Position numbers and translations under genes: made by a program | Part shown: piece after piece, positions 54,042-63,112 of the stretch | Position numbering within the stretch: position 1 is the stretch's first letter | Layout of the letters: each line of letters opens with the position of its first letter | The notes under the pieces: generated by a model | Database searches by the model: none | What the model was told of the DNA's origin: nothing | The model's input: the letters and a program-made list of their open reading frames with translations, nothing else | Source: Anaerolinea sp. | GTDB lineage: Bacteria > Chloroflexota > Anaerolineae > Anaerolineales > Anaerolineaceae | Length of the DNA: 64,000 nucleotides | Direction: 5' to 3' | NCBI GenBank assembly: GCA_029975965.1 | Contig: JARKOV010000015.1 | Location: 61,324-125,323, forward strand

Positions 54042-55079
54042 ATGAATTTCGACCGTCCACACCGCCGCATGAACCTGCTCACCGGGCAATGGGTGCTCGT
54101 TTCACCCCACCGCGCCAAACGACCCTGGCTCGGTCAGGTTGAAAAAGTCCCCCCCGAAGACCTGCCTGCTTACGATCCCACCTGCTACCTGTGCCCCGGT
54201 AACAAGCGCTCGGTGGGTGTTGCCAATCCACCCTACAGCGGCACCTTTGTCTTCGATAACGATTTCGCCGCCCTGCTCCTGCCGGAGAATGACACTCGTT
54301 ACGAGCGCACGGAGGGTTTGTTTATCGCCGAGGAAGAAAGCGGAATTTGCCGGGTCATCTGTTTCTCGCCTCGCCACGACCTCTCGCTGCCCGAAATGAC
54401 CCAGCAAGATGTGGAAGCCGTCGTGCGCACCTGGGCCGACCAGACCGTTGACCTGGGGTCGAAAGCGTTCATCCAATACGTGCAGGTCTTTGAGAACAAA
54501 GGTGCGGCGATGGGCGCATCGAACCCGCATCCCCACAGCCAGGTGTGGGCGACCGGACACATTCCGAACGAGCCTTCCCTCGAGCTGGAACGCCAGGCGG
54601 CTTACCTCGCTGAGCACGGCACCTGCCTGTTGTGCGATTACCTGGCTGCTGAAAAGCAATCCGCTGAGCGCATCATCGCCGCCAACGACCATTTCACCGC
54701 GCTCGTGCCATTCTGGGCCATCTGGCCCTTCGAAGTTCTCCTTCTGGCCAACGCCCATGTCGCGTCTTTGCCTGATCTATCGCCCGCCCAGGTCGGCGGC
54801 CTGGCAGATATCCTGCGCCAGGTGACCACCCGCTTCGACAACCTGTTTGAGGTCAGTTTTCCTTATTCGATGGGTTTTCACCAGGCGCCTAGCGACAGCC
54901 TGCCCCACCCAGGCCAGCACCTTCACGCCCATTACTACCCGCCTTTGCTGCGCTCTGCCACGGTGCGGAAATTTATGGTCGGGTTCGAAATGCTTGGAAT
55001 GCCCCAGCGTGACCTGACCGCCGAAACCGCCGCCCAGCGCCTACGCGAAGTAGAGCCGGTGCATTACAAACTGCGCTAA
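54042..55079 (+). CDS. galT: Galactose-1-phosphate uridylyltransferase
   Basis: Transfers UMP from UDP-glucose to galactose 1-phosphate. It has 345 residues. [21 protein letters not shown], the zinc site CYLCPGN (54/57 region), and the active site [18 protein letters not shown] with the uridylylated His (HPH) are intact; the second zinc/iron region includes FHQAPSD and [16 protein letters not shown] 54042 follows GAGGTGA. No galK or galE in the window. A terminator follows. Confidence 0.94.
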   Translation: MNFDRPHRRMNLLTGQWVLVSPHRAKRPWLGQVEKVPPEDLPAYDPTCYLCPGNKRSVGVANPPYSGTFVFDNDFAALLLPENDTRYERTEGLFIAEEESGICRVICFSPRHDLSLPEMTQQDVEAVVRTWADQTVDLGSKAFIQYVQVFENKGAAMGASNPHPHSQVWATGHIPNEPSLELERQAAYLAEHGTCLLCDYLAAEKQSAERIIAANDHFTALVPFWAIWPFEVLLLANAHVASLPDLSPAQVGGLADILRQVTTRFDNLFEVSFPYSMGFHQAPSDSLPHPGQHLHAHYYPPLLRSATVRKFMVGFEMLGMPQRDLTAETAAQRLREVEPVHYKLR

Positions 55080-55102
55080 CATTCGCATTCCTTAACCTAC
55101 AG

Positions 55103-55135
55103 CGCGACCGCTGGAATCCAGCGGTCGTGTTGTTT
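55103..55135 (+). terminator. Terminator after galT
   Basis: CGACCGCTGG-AAT-CCAGCGGTCG, a 10-bp stem with a 3-nt loop, then TGTTGTTTG. It also lies just beyond the stop of the minus-strand gene at 55144. Confidence 0.7.
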
Positions 55136-55143
55136 GCAGTTGA

Positions 55144-56109
55144 TCAGCGCGACTGCCCGGAATTCGCATCGATCATCAACCCCGACACATCCACCGCCTC
55201 GAAATCGCTGCCCTTCAACAGGCGGAATGCGTCCACCAGCATCTCGTCGTCCCAGCGTGGGTCTGGGGCACCGGTGATGTACCAGTTCGACCCATTGTCG
55301 GCCAGGATAATGCCGTATTCTTTGAACGCCCTGAAGATGACCTGTATCTCCGGATCCAATCCGCTGATATCCACACCGGCCTTGAGCCGGAAGCGCTGGC
55401 CCATCGGGGGCACATTCAGGTTGGTGTTATTCGAGGCATAGTGCCGTGCCGGCCACACGTAAGCCCGTTGAGTCGTGCTGGCGGTAAAGCGAATGGCATG
55501 CCGGATTGCCCCAGAGGCCACCTCATCGTAACGCACCAACCCCGGCAAGATCGGCAAACCGGCCGCGTCCGCAGAAGTCCAGCCAGCCGGGCGCAACGCA
55601 TTGGAGCGCAGGTCAAAGATGGCCCCAGAACCGGCTGTCCAACTGCCGTTGGGCTGTTTTTCCGAGGCCCACATCTCGTACAGCAAGCAAGTGCCCCGAT
55701 CGATCACCAGCACATGGGCGTCCGAGCCACCCTCCACCGGAGCGTCTGGTGGAATAGGGTACGGACCTGGGTCGCTCTCGTCGTCGTAATCGAACACCAC
55801 CGGCACCTTCGGCTGCCCGGCAGGCACGCTGGTAAACGGAATCCCGTAGGTGACGCCGAAATCTGGGTGCAGTCGGGTAGCCGCGCCGATGCTATTGATA
55901 TAGGCGGTCGAGCGGCTGTGAACCGGAAGGCTGTCGACCCTGCGATTCCAGATGTTGTCGCCCGGGAACATCGGGCAGCCTGCCAGAGAGGGCGAAGCGT
56001 TCGCCGCCATCACCACCGGCAGGTAAACCACCCCGCCACCGTCCGCCGCCGAACTCCCCACCACCAGGGCGAGTCCCAGGAGGGCGAGAAAAGCCACCCG
56101 GTATCTCAA
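55144..56109 (-). CDS. Secreted protein of unknown function
   Basis: 321 residues with a signal peptide (VAFLALLGLALVVGSSAADGG). The mature part begins CPMFPGDNIWNRRVDSLPVH, a pattern I know from uncharacterised secreted proteins of actinobacteria and chloroflexi, and continues with LLYEMWASEKQPNGSWTAGSGAIFDL and DEVASGAIRHAIRFT (a possible active or binding site with His and Arg), then GIILADNGSNWYITGAPDPRW. No assigned function. Start overlaps the kinase stop (ATGA), so it is the second gene of that operon. Confidence 0.75.
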   Translation of the reverse strand: MRYRVAFLALLGLALVVGSSAADGGGVVYLPVVMAANASPSLAGCPMFPGDNIWNRRVDSLPVHSRSTAYINSIGAATRLHPDFGVTYGIPFTSVPAGQPKVPVVFDYDDESDPGPYPIPPDAPVEGGSDAHVLVIDRGTCLLYEMWASEKQPNGSWTAGSGAIFDLRSNALRPAGWTSADAAGLPILPGLVRYDEVASGAIRHAIRFTASTTQRAYVWPARHYASNNTNLNVPPMGQRFRLKAGVDISGLDPEIQVIFRAFKEYGIILADNGSNWYITGAPDPRWDDEMLVDAFRLLKGSDFEAVDVSGLMIDANSGQSR

Positions 56110-56744
56110 TCGAGCACCATTTCCTCTTTACCGGCCAGCTTCTCCTCGATCCGCTTGACCACCAGACTGAGGTGCCGGCTGCGGTGCACAAAATCCAGGT
56201 CGTCCGATCGAACAGTCAGCACCGGGCACAGGTCGAACGTCCCCACCCACTCATCGTAAAAACTCTCCAGCAACTGGAGGTAATCCTCGGTGATGCCGGT
56301 TTCCATATCGCGCGCCCGGCGCCGGATGCGCTCCATCAGGACAGGCACGGGCGCTTTCAAGTAAACGAGCAGGGACGGCGCCGGCAAGCCACGCACTACC
56401 AGATCAAACACCTTGCGATAGGCATGGTAATCCACCTCGCTCAGGTTGCCCAGGTGGTTGAGCGCTCGCGCAAAAATGTAGGCGTCTTCGTAGATGCTGC
56501 GATCGATGATCGCCGAACGGGGATCGTTCCACATTTCGAGATGCTGTTCCGCGCGGTGACCCAAAAAAAAGATCTGCAGATGAAAGGACCATTTCTTCAT
56601 GTCGGCGTAAAAATCGGCCAGGTAAGGATTGTCACCTACCGACTCGTGCGCCGTCCTCCAGCCAAGGCGCTCGCCGATCCGCTCGGTCAGCGAGGTCTTG
56701 CCAGACCCAATGTTCCCTGCGACCAGCACCAATCGTTTTGCCAT
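56106..56744 (-). CDS. Deoxynucleoside kinase (dGK/dAK-type)
   Basis: 212 residues. P-loop LVLVAGNIGSGKTSLTERI, the catalytic ERS motif in IIDRSIYEDAYIFA, the LID with RIRRRARDMETGI, and PVLTVRSDDLDF. Matches the bacterial deoxyadenosine/deoxyguanosine kinase family, which phosphorylates salvaged deoxynucleosides with ATP. ATG 56744 follows AGAAGGA. Fits a salvage economy with the phosphorylase at 1-789. Upstream 160 bp holds the start and a divergent gene. Confidence 0.88.
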   Translation of the reverse strand: MAKRLVLVAGNIGSGKTSLTERIGERLGWRTAHESVGDNPYLADFYADMKKWSFHLQIFFLGHRAEQHLEMWNDPRSAIIDRSIYEDAYIFARALNHLGNLSEVDYHAYRKVFDLVVRGLPAPSLLVYLKAPVPVLMERIRRRARDMETGITEDYLQLLESFYDEWVGTFDLCPVLTVRSDDLDFVHRSRHLSLVVKRIEEKLAGKEEMVLD

Positions 56745-56870
56745 TCCTTCTTACTCCACGCTATTTTCGTATGAGTGATCAGAAACCTGTTAATTATTGT
56801 ACATCAGCCGCGAGGGAGGATTGTTCGTGTTCACCCTTTTGTGGGTAAAAGACTGCCCCATTTAAACGGG

Positions 56871-56876
56871 TATAAT
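56871..56876 (+). promoter_or_regulatory. -10 box (TATAAT) of the c-di-AMP receptor gene
   Basis: GGGTATAATCGG, 30 bp before the ATG; no obvious -35. Confidence 0.5.
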
Positions 56877-56905
56877 CGGAATAACTTCCTGAAACGGGGT
56901 GGCGC

Positions 56906-57268
56906 ATGGCCGAGGAATCGAAAAGCGCGGACGAACGGGTTGATCTGCTGGTGATCGTGTTCCTGGCTTCTGAGCAAGCTGGCGAACTCTCATCGGCCTT
57001 GTTGAAAAGCAAATTCCGCATGACACTGGTCAATGCGAGCGGTGGGTTTCTGCAGACCGGCATTACCTGCATGTTTGTCGGCACGCTTCGCGAACGCTAC
57101 GCAGAGCTTTTGAACCTGATCGAGACGATCTGCCACACTCGCCGGCGCTTCATCCCGGCTGGCAACGCCTTTGTCCTGCCAGAAGCGATGCCCCCGATCA
57201 TGGTTGAGGCGGAAGTGGGTGCTGCCCATGTGTTCACGCTTGAGGTCGAACATTACGAATACTTCTAA
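56906..57268 (+). CDS. Cyclic-di-AMP receptor, PII-like (DarA/PstA family)
   Basis: 120 residues. The family core ELSSALLKSKFRMTLVNASGGFLQTGITCMFVG and IETICHTRRRFIP matches the c-di-AMP receptor domain (PF06153), with its L-x-x-x-L-x-K-x-F, T-x-x-x-x-x-G-G-F-L, G-x-x-x-x-x-x-x-G and R-R pattern. It is a trimeric PII-like cytosolic signal protein in other bacteria. The ATG follows GGGGTGGCGC. Six bases further on the MFS transporter starts, so they are one transcript. It supports a c-di-AMP circuit beside the KimA/TrkA genes. Confidence 0.85.
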   Translation: MAEESKSADERVDLLVIVFLASEQAGELSSALLKSKFRMTLVNASGGFLQTGITCMFVGTLRERYAELLNLIETICHTRRRFIPAGNAFVLPEAMPPIMVEAEVGAAHVFTLEVEHYEYF

Positions 57269-57274
57269 GCCGCC

Positions 57275-58585
57275 ATGCCTCCCAGACCCAATTTCAGCTA
57301 TCTCTGGCAACAAGTAATCCGCGTATCTTCCCTCGTCTCCGCCGGGGGAAGCTGGTCGGTTCAATTGCCCGACCGGGTTCAGCGCAACCTGCGCTGGTAT
57401 TTTATGGACGGCGTGCTCGCTTCGAGTCAGGAAGCGATCAATTTGACCTACCTCACGCTGTTTGTGCTGGCACTCGGCGCGTCCAAAGCGCAGATCGGCC
57501 TGATGACTTCGTTGGCAAGCCTGAGCGCGGTGTTGCTGCTCATCCCAGGCGCGATCCTCGCCGAGCGTTTTGGGCGCCGCAAATGGATGGTCGTCGCCAG
57601 CGGCGGCGGGGTGACTCGCCTGGCGATCCTTGCCCTGGCGCTGCTCCCCTTCTTCGCCGAAGGGCGAACGGCGGTCACCCTCGCCATCCTGTTCAAGATC
57701 GTGATGGACGGCTTCACCAACCTGGGCTTGCCGGCCTGGACTTCTCTCACCGCCGACATCGTCCCAATTGCCTGGCGCGGTCGCTACTTCGGCACGCGCA
57801 ACATGGTCATGAGCATCGCCACCATGCTGGTCACCCTGATCGCCGGTCAGATCATCACCCAGGCGGCATCGCCCATTTCGGGCTATCAGGCGGTGTATGG
57901 GTTGGCCTTCTTCTTTGGAGTGGGCGCAACGTTCTGCTTCGCCAACATTCAGGAGCCTGAAACGCAGGTCCTTGCCGGCTCGATCTCAGCCTTCAAGCCC
58001 TCTGCTTTATTATCTTCCCTGCGAGACGATGTCAATTTCAAGAATTTCACCATCTCACAGATGGTCTGGAATTTCTCGTTGAGCATTGCCGGTCCATTCT
58101 TCGCCGTATACCAGGTCGAGGAATTGAATGCCACGCCGGTGATTGTGGGTATTTTGAGCATCGTCAGCAGCCTGGCGGGCTTACCCGCCCTGCGCCTCTT
58201 CGGTCGCTTGAATGACCGTTTGGGAGCTCACCGGACCCTGCTGCTTTCCGGCTTGTTAATTCCATTGGTCCCGGTGCTGTGGATTTTCACCCGCTCCGCC
58301 TGGCACCCTCTACCGATCAACCTGCTAGCCGGTTTTTTGTGGGCAGGGTATAGCCTGGCTTCTTTCAACCTGTTGCTCAGCCTGTGTTCTCCGGAGCTGC
58401 GCGCACGATACTCCGCGCTCTTCCAGCTCACCGTGATGATCTCAGCCGCGGTCGGTGCGGCGGCGGGCGGTTTCATCGTTCAAGCCTGGGGGTTTCCAGC
58501 AATTTTCATCCTCTCCGGCATTGGGCGAGCGGTTGCCCTGGTAATTTTCTGGAGGACCGTCAGGCCCCCCGCTGAAGCGCGGTAA
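57275..58585 (+). CDS. Major facilitator superfamily transporter
   Basis: 436 residues and about 12 helices. The N-terminal loop 2-3 motif reads GAILAERFGRRKWMVVASGG (MFS motif A), and GRLNDRLGAHRTLL repeats it in the second half. ATYVLMDGVLASSQEAINL-type start is preceded by a cytosolic tail of 45 residues. Substrate unknown; co-transcription with the c-di-AMP receptor may mean osmolyte or drug transport, but this is inference. Confidence 0.82.
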   Translation: MPPRPNFSYLWQQVIRVSSLVSAGGSWSVQLPDRVQRNLRWYFMDGVLASSQEAINLTYLTLFVLALGASKAQIGLMTSLASLSAVLLLIPGAILAERFGRRKWMVVASGGGVTRLAILALALLPFFAEGRTAVTLAILFKIVMDGFTNLGLPAWTSLTADIVPIAWRGRYFGTRNMVMSIATMLVTLIAGQIITQAASPISGYQAVYGLAFFFGVGATFCFANIQEPETQVLAGSISAFKPSALLSSLRDDVNFKNFTISQMVWNFSLSIAGPFFAVYQVEELNATPVIVGILSIVSSLAGLPALRLFGRLNDRLGAHRTLLLSGLLIPLVPVLWIFTRSAWHPLPINLLAGFLWAGYSLASFNLLLSLCSPELRARYSALFQLTVMISAAVGAAAGGFIVQAWGFPAIFILSGIGRAVALVIFWRTVRPPAEAR

Positions 58586-58648
58586 ATCTCCCATCTACGA
58601 GTCACAATGCCTGCCTTAGCTGGCACGTCCCTTGCATAGTCAAGCGGC

Positions 58649-58677
58649 AGGGATGGGAATTGAGCTGTGCCATCCCT
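58649..58677 (+). terminator. Weak hairpin after the MFS gene
   Basis: AGGGATGG and CCATCCCT with a 13-nt loop; no T run. Possible weak terminator. Confidence 0.4.
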
Positions 58678-58752
58678 CGTGCACACAGCTTCAGGTGGAT
58701 ATTCTGTTAATAAGCTGTAATTAAACAAAGTGTATGGTCTATATACAATATG

Positions 58753-58768
58753 TGTGAATTGTTTCACA
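58753..58768 (+). promoter_or_regulatory. Perfect CRP-type site TGTGA-N6-TCACA
   Basis: The exact CRP/FNR-superfamily half-site pair, inside the longer GTGTGAA-TTGT-TTCACAC. Its centre (58760.5) is 41 bp upstream of a possible start near 58802 (weak -10 TAAATC at 58789), the class II activation geometry. It lies 80 bp before the first gene of the exosortase operon. Confidence 0.6.
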
Positions 58769-58847
58769 CCTTAACGGTGATTCCAGAATAAATCATGTCA
58801 TCTTTGAGACTGTCAGGTATCCGTCTGGCAGGTTGAGGAGAAGCGAA

Positions 58848-59327
58848 TTGGCCGTACGATCTGCCCAGCGAATTGAGACTTTCACTACCAGGGCTGATGA
58901 CCTGTGGAGGGTCGATCCTCAACTCGTTCTGCACCCGCCGCGCGAGTATGCCAGTTATAAGCTGATGATGAGCGCATTTTTCAACGCCTCACATCACGTT
59001 TCTTTTAGCGCCGTTCAAGGCAGCTTGCACCGGCATTCGTTCCATCTGCGCGTTACGGCAACGGCCTCGACTCTTGCCGCTGACAATAGCCTGGTGCCAT
59101 ACGAGACCCTGCGCGACATTCTCGGCAAAATAGTCGACGCTTACGAAGGGACGATTTTAAACGACCTTCCCCCTTTTTCAACCATTCAACCGACCATCGA
59201 AGCCCTGGTAGGTGTCATCGCTCAACAGATCGAGCGGTTATCCTGTGATTTGCCGGTGAAAATCGTCGAAGTGACGATCATGGAATCGCCCACCCAGGGA
59301 GTGTCGGTGCAATTCAGTCCGTCCTGA
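58848..59327 (+). CDS. 6-pyruvoyltetrahydropterin synthase-like protein (XrtG-associated)
   Basis: 159 residues from TTG 58848, which follows GAGGAG. A PTPS/QueD core remains: FFNASHHVSF with His49/His50, HRHSFHLRV with His61 and His63 (zinc site), and EVTIMESP near the end (the conserved E-S/T-P). The catalytic Cys of true PTPS is not visible, so it may not make pterins. This form matches the PTPS-related protein found with XrtG-type exosortases in Gram-positive bacteria (TIGR03112-like, from memory). First gene of the operon. Confidence 0.72.
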   Translation: MAVRSAQRIETFTTRADDLWRVDPQLVLHPPREYASYKLMMSAFFNASHHVSFSAVQGSLHRHSFHLRVTATASTLAADNSLVPYETLRDILGKIVDAYEGTILNDLPPFSTIQPTIEALVGVIAQQIERLSCDLPVKIVEVTIMESPTQGVSVQFSPS

Positions 59328-59329
59328 CC

Positions 59330-61810
59330 ATGCAACGCCAGGTTCAGACGGCTCGGTGGTTGGCGGTTGCGCTCGCCGGGGGGATTATTCTCCTGGCGGT
59401 GATCCTGGCATACCAGCCTGTCTGGTCGGCGTTCGATAACCGCCTGCTCGTGCCGTGGGGATCGGACACCCTGGGACACCTGTACCGATACGAGTTCGTC
59501 AAGGCGAACATCCAAGAGGGAAACTGGTACCCGCAGATCATGCCCCAGTGGTACATGGGGATGCAACTGCTCCGCTACTACCCGCCGCTTCCTTACTATA
59601 TTATTTTCGCTCTTGAGCAGCTTCTCGGCAGCCCTTTCGCCGCGATCCATGGGTATATCCTGCTCTGGACGGTTGTGGGCGGGCTTTCTTGCCTGCTCTT
59701 TCGGCGGTGGGTTGGCCCGGCAGCCGCAGGATTCTGCGGAGTGGCGTACACAGTTCTCCCAGACCTGGTGCGGGTGGCTTTTTCAGAAGGAAACCTTCCT
59801 CGCGTGATGGCCGCCGCCCTCGCGCCGACCATTTTTTACCTGGCGATCACCCTCCTCGAGGGGAACGGAAATCGCCTGCACCGGCTCGCCTTGTCGCTCC
59901 TGTTCGCGGCAGTCACCCTGACTCACGCGATGATGGCGGCCATCTTCGGGGTAGCCTTGTTCCTGCTGCTGGTCATCGCCGTGTTGACGCGCCGAGGCGC
60001 TGTTGGCGCCTCGCTGGAAGTGCTCATCCTTATCGCGCTGGGTATCTTGCTGGCAGGGGCCTGGCTGCTTCCCAGCCTGACGGGTGGTATCACCGAGCTG
60101 GAGTCCGGGGCAGTCAACCGCGGCCTGGAGCCCCTCCCCTGGGGACAATTTCTCAATCCGTTGCAGCGCACGGAGAATATCGAAACGCCTTATGTTGGCC
60201 TGGCGTTGATCGTCACGGTTCTCTTAAGCATCGCCCTCCCCTGGGTGCGCGACCGGTGGGTGGTTGTTGCCGGGGTGAGTGGGTTGATCTTGTCCATCTT
60301 AGCCACCCCCCAGCTTAATCACCTGTTCACCGCCCTGCCCTTATCATCATTGCTCTGGCCGGTCCGCTTCCATGGCATCGCCAGCCTGTTCTTGCTGTTT
60401 GCTTTCGTAGCCTCTCTACAGAAGTGGTGGGCTAAGACCCCAATCCTGGCCGTTTTACTGGCAGGTCTGGTCCTAATCGACAGCGGCGTCTCGCTGCGGT
60501 TAATCTTTTTGCGCCCGTTGGATCCCAGCCTTGCTGCCATCGGACAGGAGATGGCTGAAAGCCCTGGCTGGCGCGAGGCGACTCTCGATGAAAGCCGGCT
60601 GGGCTCGGCTCCGTCCTGGATTTTTTCAAACCGCTCTCAACGCGAGCAAGTCTTTGGATGGGGATACCAGGGAGCGCGGACAGCTCACAATGTTGCCAGC
60701 CTGAACGACGCCCTGGTCACAGGCAGCACCGGTTACCTTCTGGACCGGCTGGCTCTTTATGGCGTAGATGATGTGGTCGCGCTGGACGCGTTGATAAACA
60801 ACACATCTTTTCGCGCCGAAGCAGTTGCTCAGGGTTTTAAGCAGGTGACCAGTGACAATGGTGTGACCTATTTTCATCGGGACGGGTACCCCCGCGCAGT
60901 GGTCGCCGGCTGGAATACCCTGGGAATTGGGCGCAGTGCGTTGAACTATGCCTTCCTGTTCCCACAGGTGATCACCGGGGATTCCCCGTACATAGACGAA
61001 TACACCGTCGAGGAGTTGAGCCAGTATCAAAAGGTCATTTTATCTGGTTTTGCCTGGCACGACCGCGAGAAGGCAGAGTCGCTGGTGCGGCAACTCGCTG
61101 AAAAAGGTGTGGTCGTCTTTGTTGACCTCACCCTGACCCAATCCGATCCGGTCTCGCAACTCCCCCGGTTCCTGGATGTGTGGGGAGAAACCGTCATCCT
61201 GCCTCCCGAGCCGATCCAGGCCAGCGGCTGGACGCGCCCGGTCAAGCTGGCTGCCTTTGGCAGTGCGACCGAATTGTGGCACACCCACGTGCTGCAAAAC
61301 CTCCAGAACGAAGTGGTCACCTTCGATTTTCTCGGTAAAGACGCTGTGCTCGCCGGGTATAACCCTTACGGCAAGGGCAAGGTCTGGTTCATTGGCGCCA
61401 ACCTGGTTTATCACGCCCTCACCGAGGAGGACGGCGAGGCGGTGACCTTCTTGGCTGAGCTTCTCGAACTGGCGCCAGGAACCGCGAACCGGGTGGAGAG
61501 TGTCCGTTTGCAGGATTATCGGGCCGGGTCGCAGGGGTATTCTTTCTCGTACCATTTGGAAGACCCCCAAACCTTGCTGGTCCCCGTCGCCCGGCTGGAC
61601 GGCACCCTCCTGCAAATTGACGGGAAGACGATCGAGATACGCTCGCTCGAAAATCTGGTTCTGTTCGACGCCCCTGCCGGGTCGCACCGGGTGACGATCA
61701 CCTATCGACCCCCACCCATTTTTTTCGCGGGAGCCATCCTCAGCGGATTGAGCGCGGCAGGATTGGCCTGGCTGATGTTGATCAATAAACATAGGAAGCG
61801 ACAGCCGTGA
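59330..61810 (+). CDS. PTPS-related multi-pass membrane protein
   Basis: 826 residues. The first 430 hold about 11 helices with a GT-C-like acidic loop (WGSDTLGHLYRYEFVKANIQ); the rest is an extracellular soluble domain (ATLDESRLGSAPSWIFSNRS, LLDRLALYGVDDVVALDALI, YPRAVVAGWNTLGIGRS), ending in one helix and a basic tail (LMLINKHRKRQP). The pattern fits the 6-pyruvoyl-tetrahydropterin synthase related membrane family (PF10131), whose activity is unknown; GT-C-like transfer to a secreted product is plausible. Two bases after the preceding stop; overlaps the next start. Confidence 0.8.
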   Translation: MQRQVQTARWLAVALAGGIILLAVILAYQPVWSAFDNRLLVPWGSDTLGHLYRYEFVKANIQEGNWYPQIMPQWYMGMQLLRYYPPLPYYIIFALEQLLGSPFAAIHGYILLWTVVGGLSCLLFRRWVGPAAAGFCGVAYTVLPDLVRVAFSEGNLPRVMAAALAPTIFYLAITLLEGNGNRLHRLALSLLFAAVTLTHAMMAAIFGVALFLLLVIAVLTRRGAVGASLEVLILIALGILLAGAWLLPSLTGGITELESGAVNRGLEPLPWGQFLNPLQRTENIETPYVGLALIVTVLLSIALPWVRDRWVVVAGVSGLILSILATPQLNHLFTALPLSSLLWPVRFHGIASLFLLFAFVASLQKWWAKTPILAVLLAGLVLIDSGVSLRLIFLRPLDPSLAAIGQEMAESPGWREATLDESRLGSAPSWIFSNRSQREQVFGWGYQGARTAHNVASLNDALVTGSTGYLLDRLALYGVDDVVALDALINNTSFRAEAVAQGFKQVTSDNGVTYFHRDGYPRAVVAGWNTLGIGRSALNYAFLFPQVITGDSPYIDEYTVEELSQYQKVILSGFAWHDREKAESLVRQLAEKGVVVFVDLTLTQSDPVSQLPRFLDVWGETVILPPEPIQASGWTRPVKLAAFGSATELWHTHVLQNLQNEVVTFDFLGKDAVLAGYNPYGKGKVWFIGANLVYHALTEEDGEAVTFLAELLELAPGTANRVESVRLQDYRAGSQGYSFSYHLEDPQTLLVPVARLDGTLLQIDGKTIEIRSLENLVLFDAPAGSHRVTITYRPPPIFFAGAILSGLSAAGLAWLMLINKHRKRQP

Positions 61811-62499
61811 GCAAGGAACGCCTCCGCATCGCCCTACGTGTTTGCCTGGCCTGGCTCGCCTTGCTGCTGTTCACACTCGCCAACCCATCCGTCGCTCTGG
61901 CGGCTGCGCCGATCGTGATCGATGGCAATTTTGGCGATTGGATTGGCCAGACCTGCATTCCCGACCCTCCCAACGACGCCGACGGCCCGCAGACCGATCT
62001 GCTCAACCTGTGCTTTGCCAACAATCCCAACGATCCGGCGGCCTACTTCATGGTTCAACGGGTGTCTTCGAATAAACCTCTCGATCTCTGGCTGTATGTG
62101 GACACCAACAACAACGGCGAGTATACCGAAAGCAGCGACCGGCGAATCTACGTCCGCTACAACCCCCAGGGAGGCAGTTCGAGCGTCCAGGTTGATCTAT
62201 ATACCGGCACAGGCCAGTACCTCAGCAACATCGCCAATGGCCTGGATTGGGGCGAAAGCGCCTCCGAAGGGGGGAGGCAGGTGGAGCTTGGCGTCACCTT
62301 CGCCGACCTCGGCATTGCCGTCGGTCAACCGATTCGCATGTACGTCGAGTCGATGCAGGGTAGCAAGGTGTCCGATGGTACGGTCGAAGTTCAATGGAGC
62401 CCGGCTGATGCGCTGGGGTTAGCATTATTGGGGGGCGTGCTGCTCTCCGGGTCGGTTTGGTTTGGCGTTCGGCGATCCAGGTCAGGCAATCATGGGTGA
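61807..62499 (+). CDS. Secreted protein with C-terminal sorting-like tail, candidate sortase substrate
   Basis: 230 residues with GTG start overlapping the preceding stop. The signal peptide is residues 1-33 (VCLAWLALLLFTLANPSVALA). The mature N-terminus APIVIDGNFGDWIGQ looks like a DOMON/CBM9-type beta domain, with LYVDTNNNGEYTES and VELGVTFADLGIAVG. The C-terminus is tripartite: polar (SPADA), hydrophobic 200-221 (GLALLGGVLLSGSVWFGV), then RRSRSGNHG. That is the layout of PEP-CTERM/PGF-CTERM-type signals, without those exact letters. It overlaps the sortase gene by 8 nt. Confidence 0.72.
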   Translation: MSKERLRIALRVCLAWLALLLFTLANPSVALAAAPIVIDGNFGDWIGQTCIPDPPNDADGPQTDLLNLCFANNPNDPAAYFMVQRVSSNKPLDLWLYVDTNNNGEYTESSDRRIYVRYNPQGGSSSVQVDLYTGTGQYLSNIANGLDWGESASEGGRQVELGVTFADLGIAVGQPIRMYVESMQGSKVSDGTVEVQWSPADALGLALLGGVLLSGSVWFGVRRSRSGNHG

Positions 62500-63112
62500 T
62501 GCGCTTGTTTTACTGTGGGTGATTCCTTACCTGGCGGTGCTCTGGTTCCTCCGGCGCTACCGCATCTGGATCTTGTTTTACCTGGTAGGCACGATCGGCT
62601 GCGCCTTCTTGCTCACCCAGCTGCTCTCTCAGGTGATCGATGTGCGCACCTGGCTGTCCCAATCCGTCGCAAGGTCCGTGCACGTTCTCTTGATTCCCCT
62701 CAACATCGAGACGCGCATCGTGACCAACGCGCCGGGAGTGTTGCTGGTTTTGGTGTTGACACAGCGGATCGGTTGGACCATCTTGCAGATCGGGATCGAA
62801 TCCTCCGGCCTGTTGGAAATGGTCGTTCTCACCAGCCTGGTGATGTATTACCCCGGGTGGAGCTTGCGCCAGAGACTGGTGCGCAGCCTGGTCGGGGTGA
62901 TCTTGAGCTGGGGTGCCAATTTGCTGCGCATGCTCATCATTGCCGCTATGCTGCATTTCTTCGGCAAAGAGGTGCTCGTCCTGGCCCACACATTCGTCGG
63001 CAAGCTGGTGTTCTTCATCATGACCCTCGCGATTTACTGGTTTCTGATCACTTACCCATCGCTGGGAGATATCGACCGCAACATCGCCAGGCAAAGGTGG
63101 GTTAAAGCGTGA
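62492..63112 (+). CDS. xrtG: Exosortase family protein, XrtG-type
   Basis: 206 residues, about seven helices. The ATG at 62492 overlaps the preceding gene by eight bases and follows AGGTCAGG. The exosortase triad region reads GIESSGLLEM (Ser104/Ser105 where exosortases have Cys), GANLLRMLIIAAML with Arg146, and LAHTFVGKLVFFI with His166. Spacing is right for the fold. XrtG-type proteins occur in Gram-positive and chloroflexi genomes with a family-2 glycosyltransferase and PTPS-like proteins, as here. Whether it cuts a C-terminal signal with Ser in place of Cys is unknown. Confidence 0.82.
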   Translation: MGDALVLLWVIPYLAVLWFLRRYRIWILFYLVGTIGCAFLLTQLLSQVIDVRTWLSQSVARSVHVLLIPLNIETRIVTNAPGVLLVLVLTQRIGWTILQIGIESSGLLEMVVLTSLVMYYPGWSLRQRLVRSLVGVILSWGANLLRMLIIAAMLHFFGKEVLVLAHTFVGKLVFFIMTLAIYWFLITYPSLGDIDRNIARQRWVKA

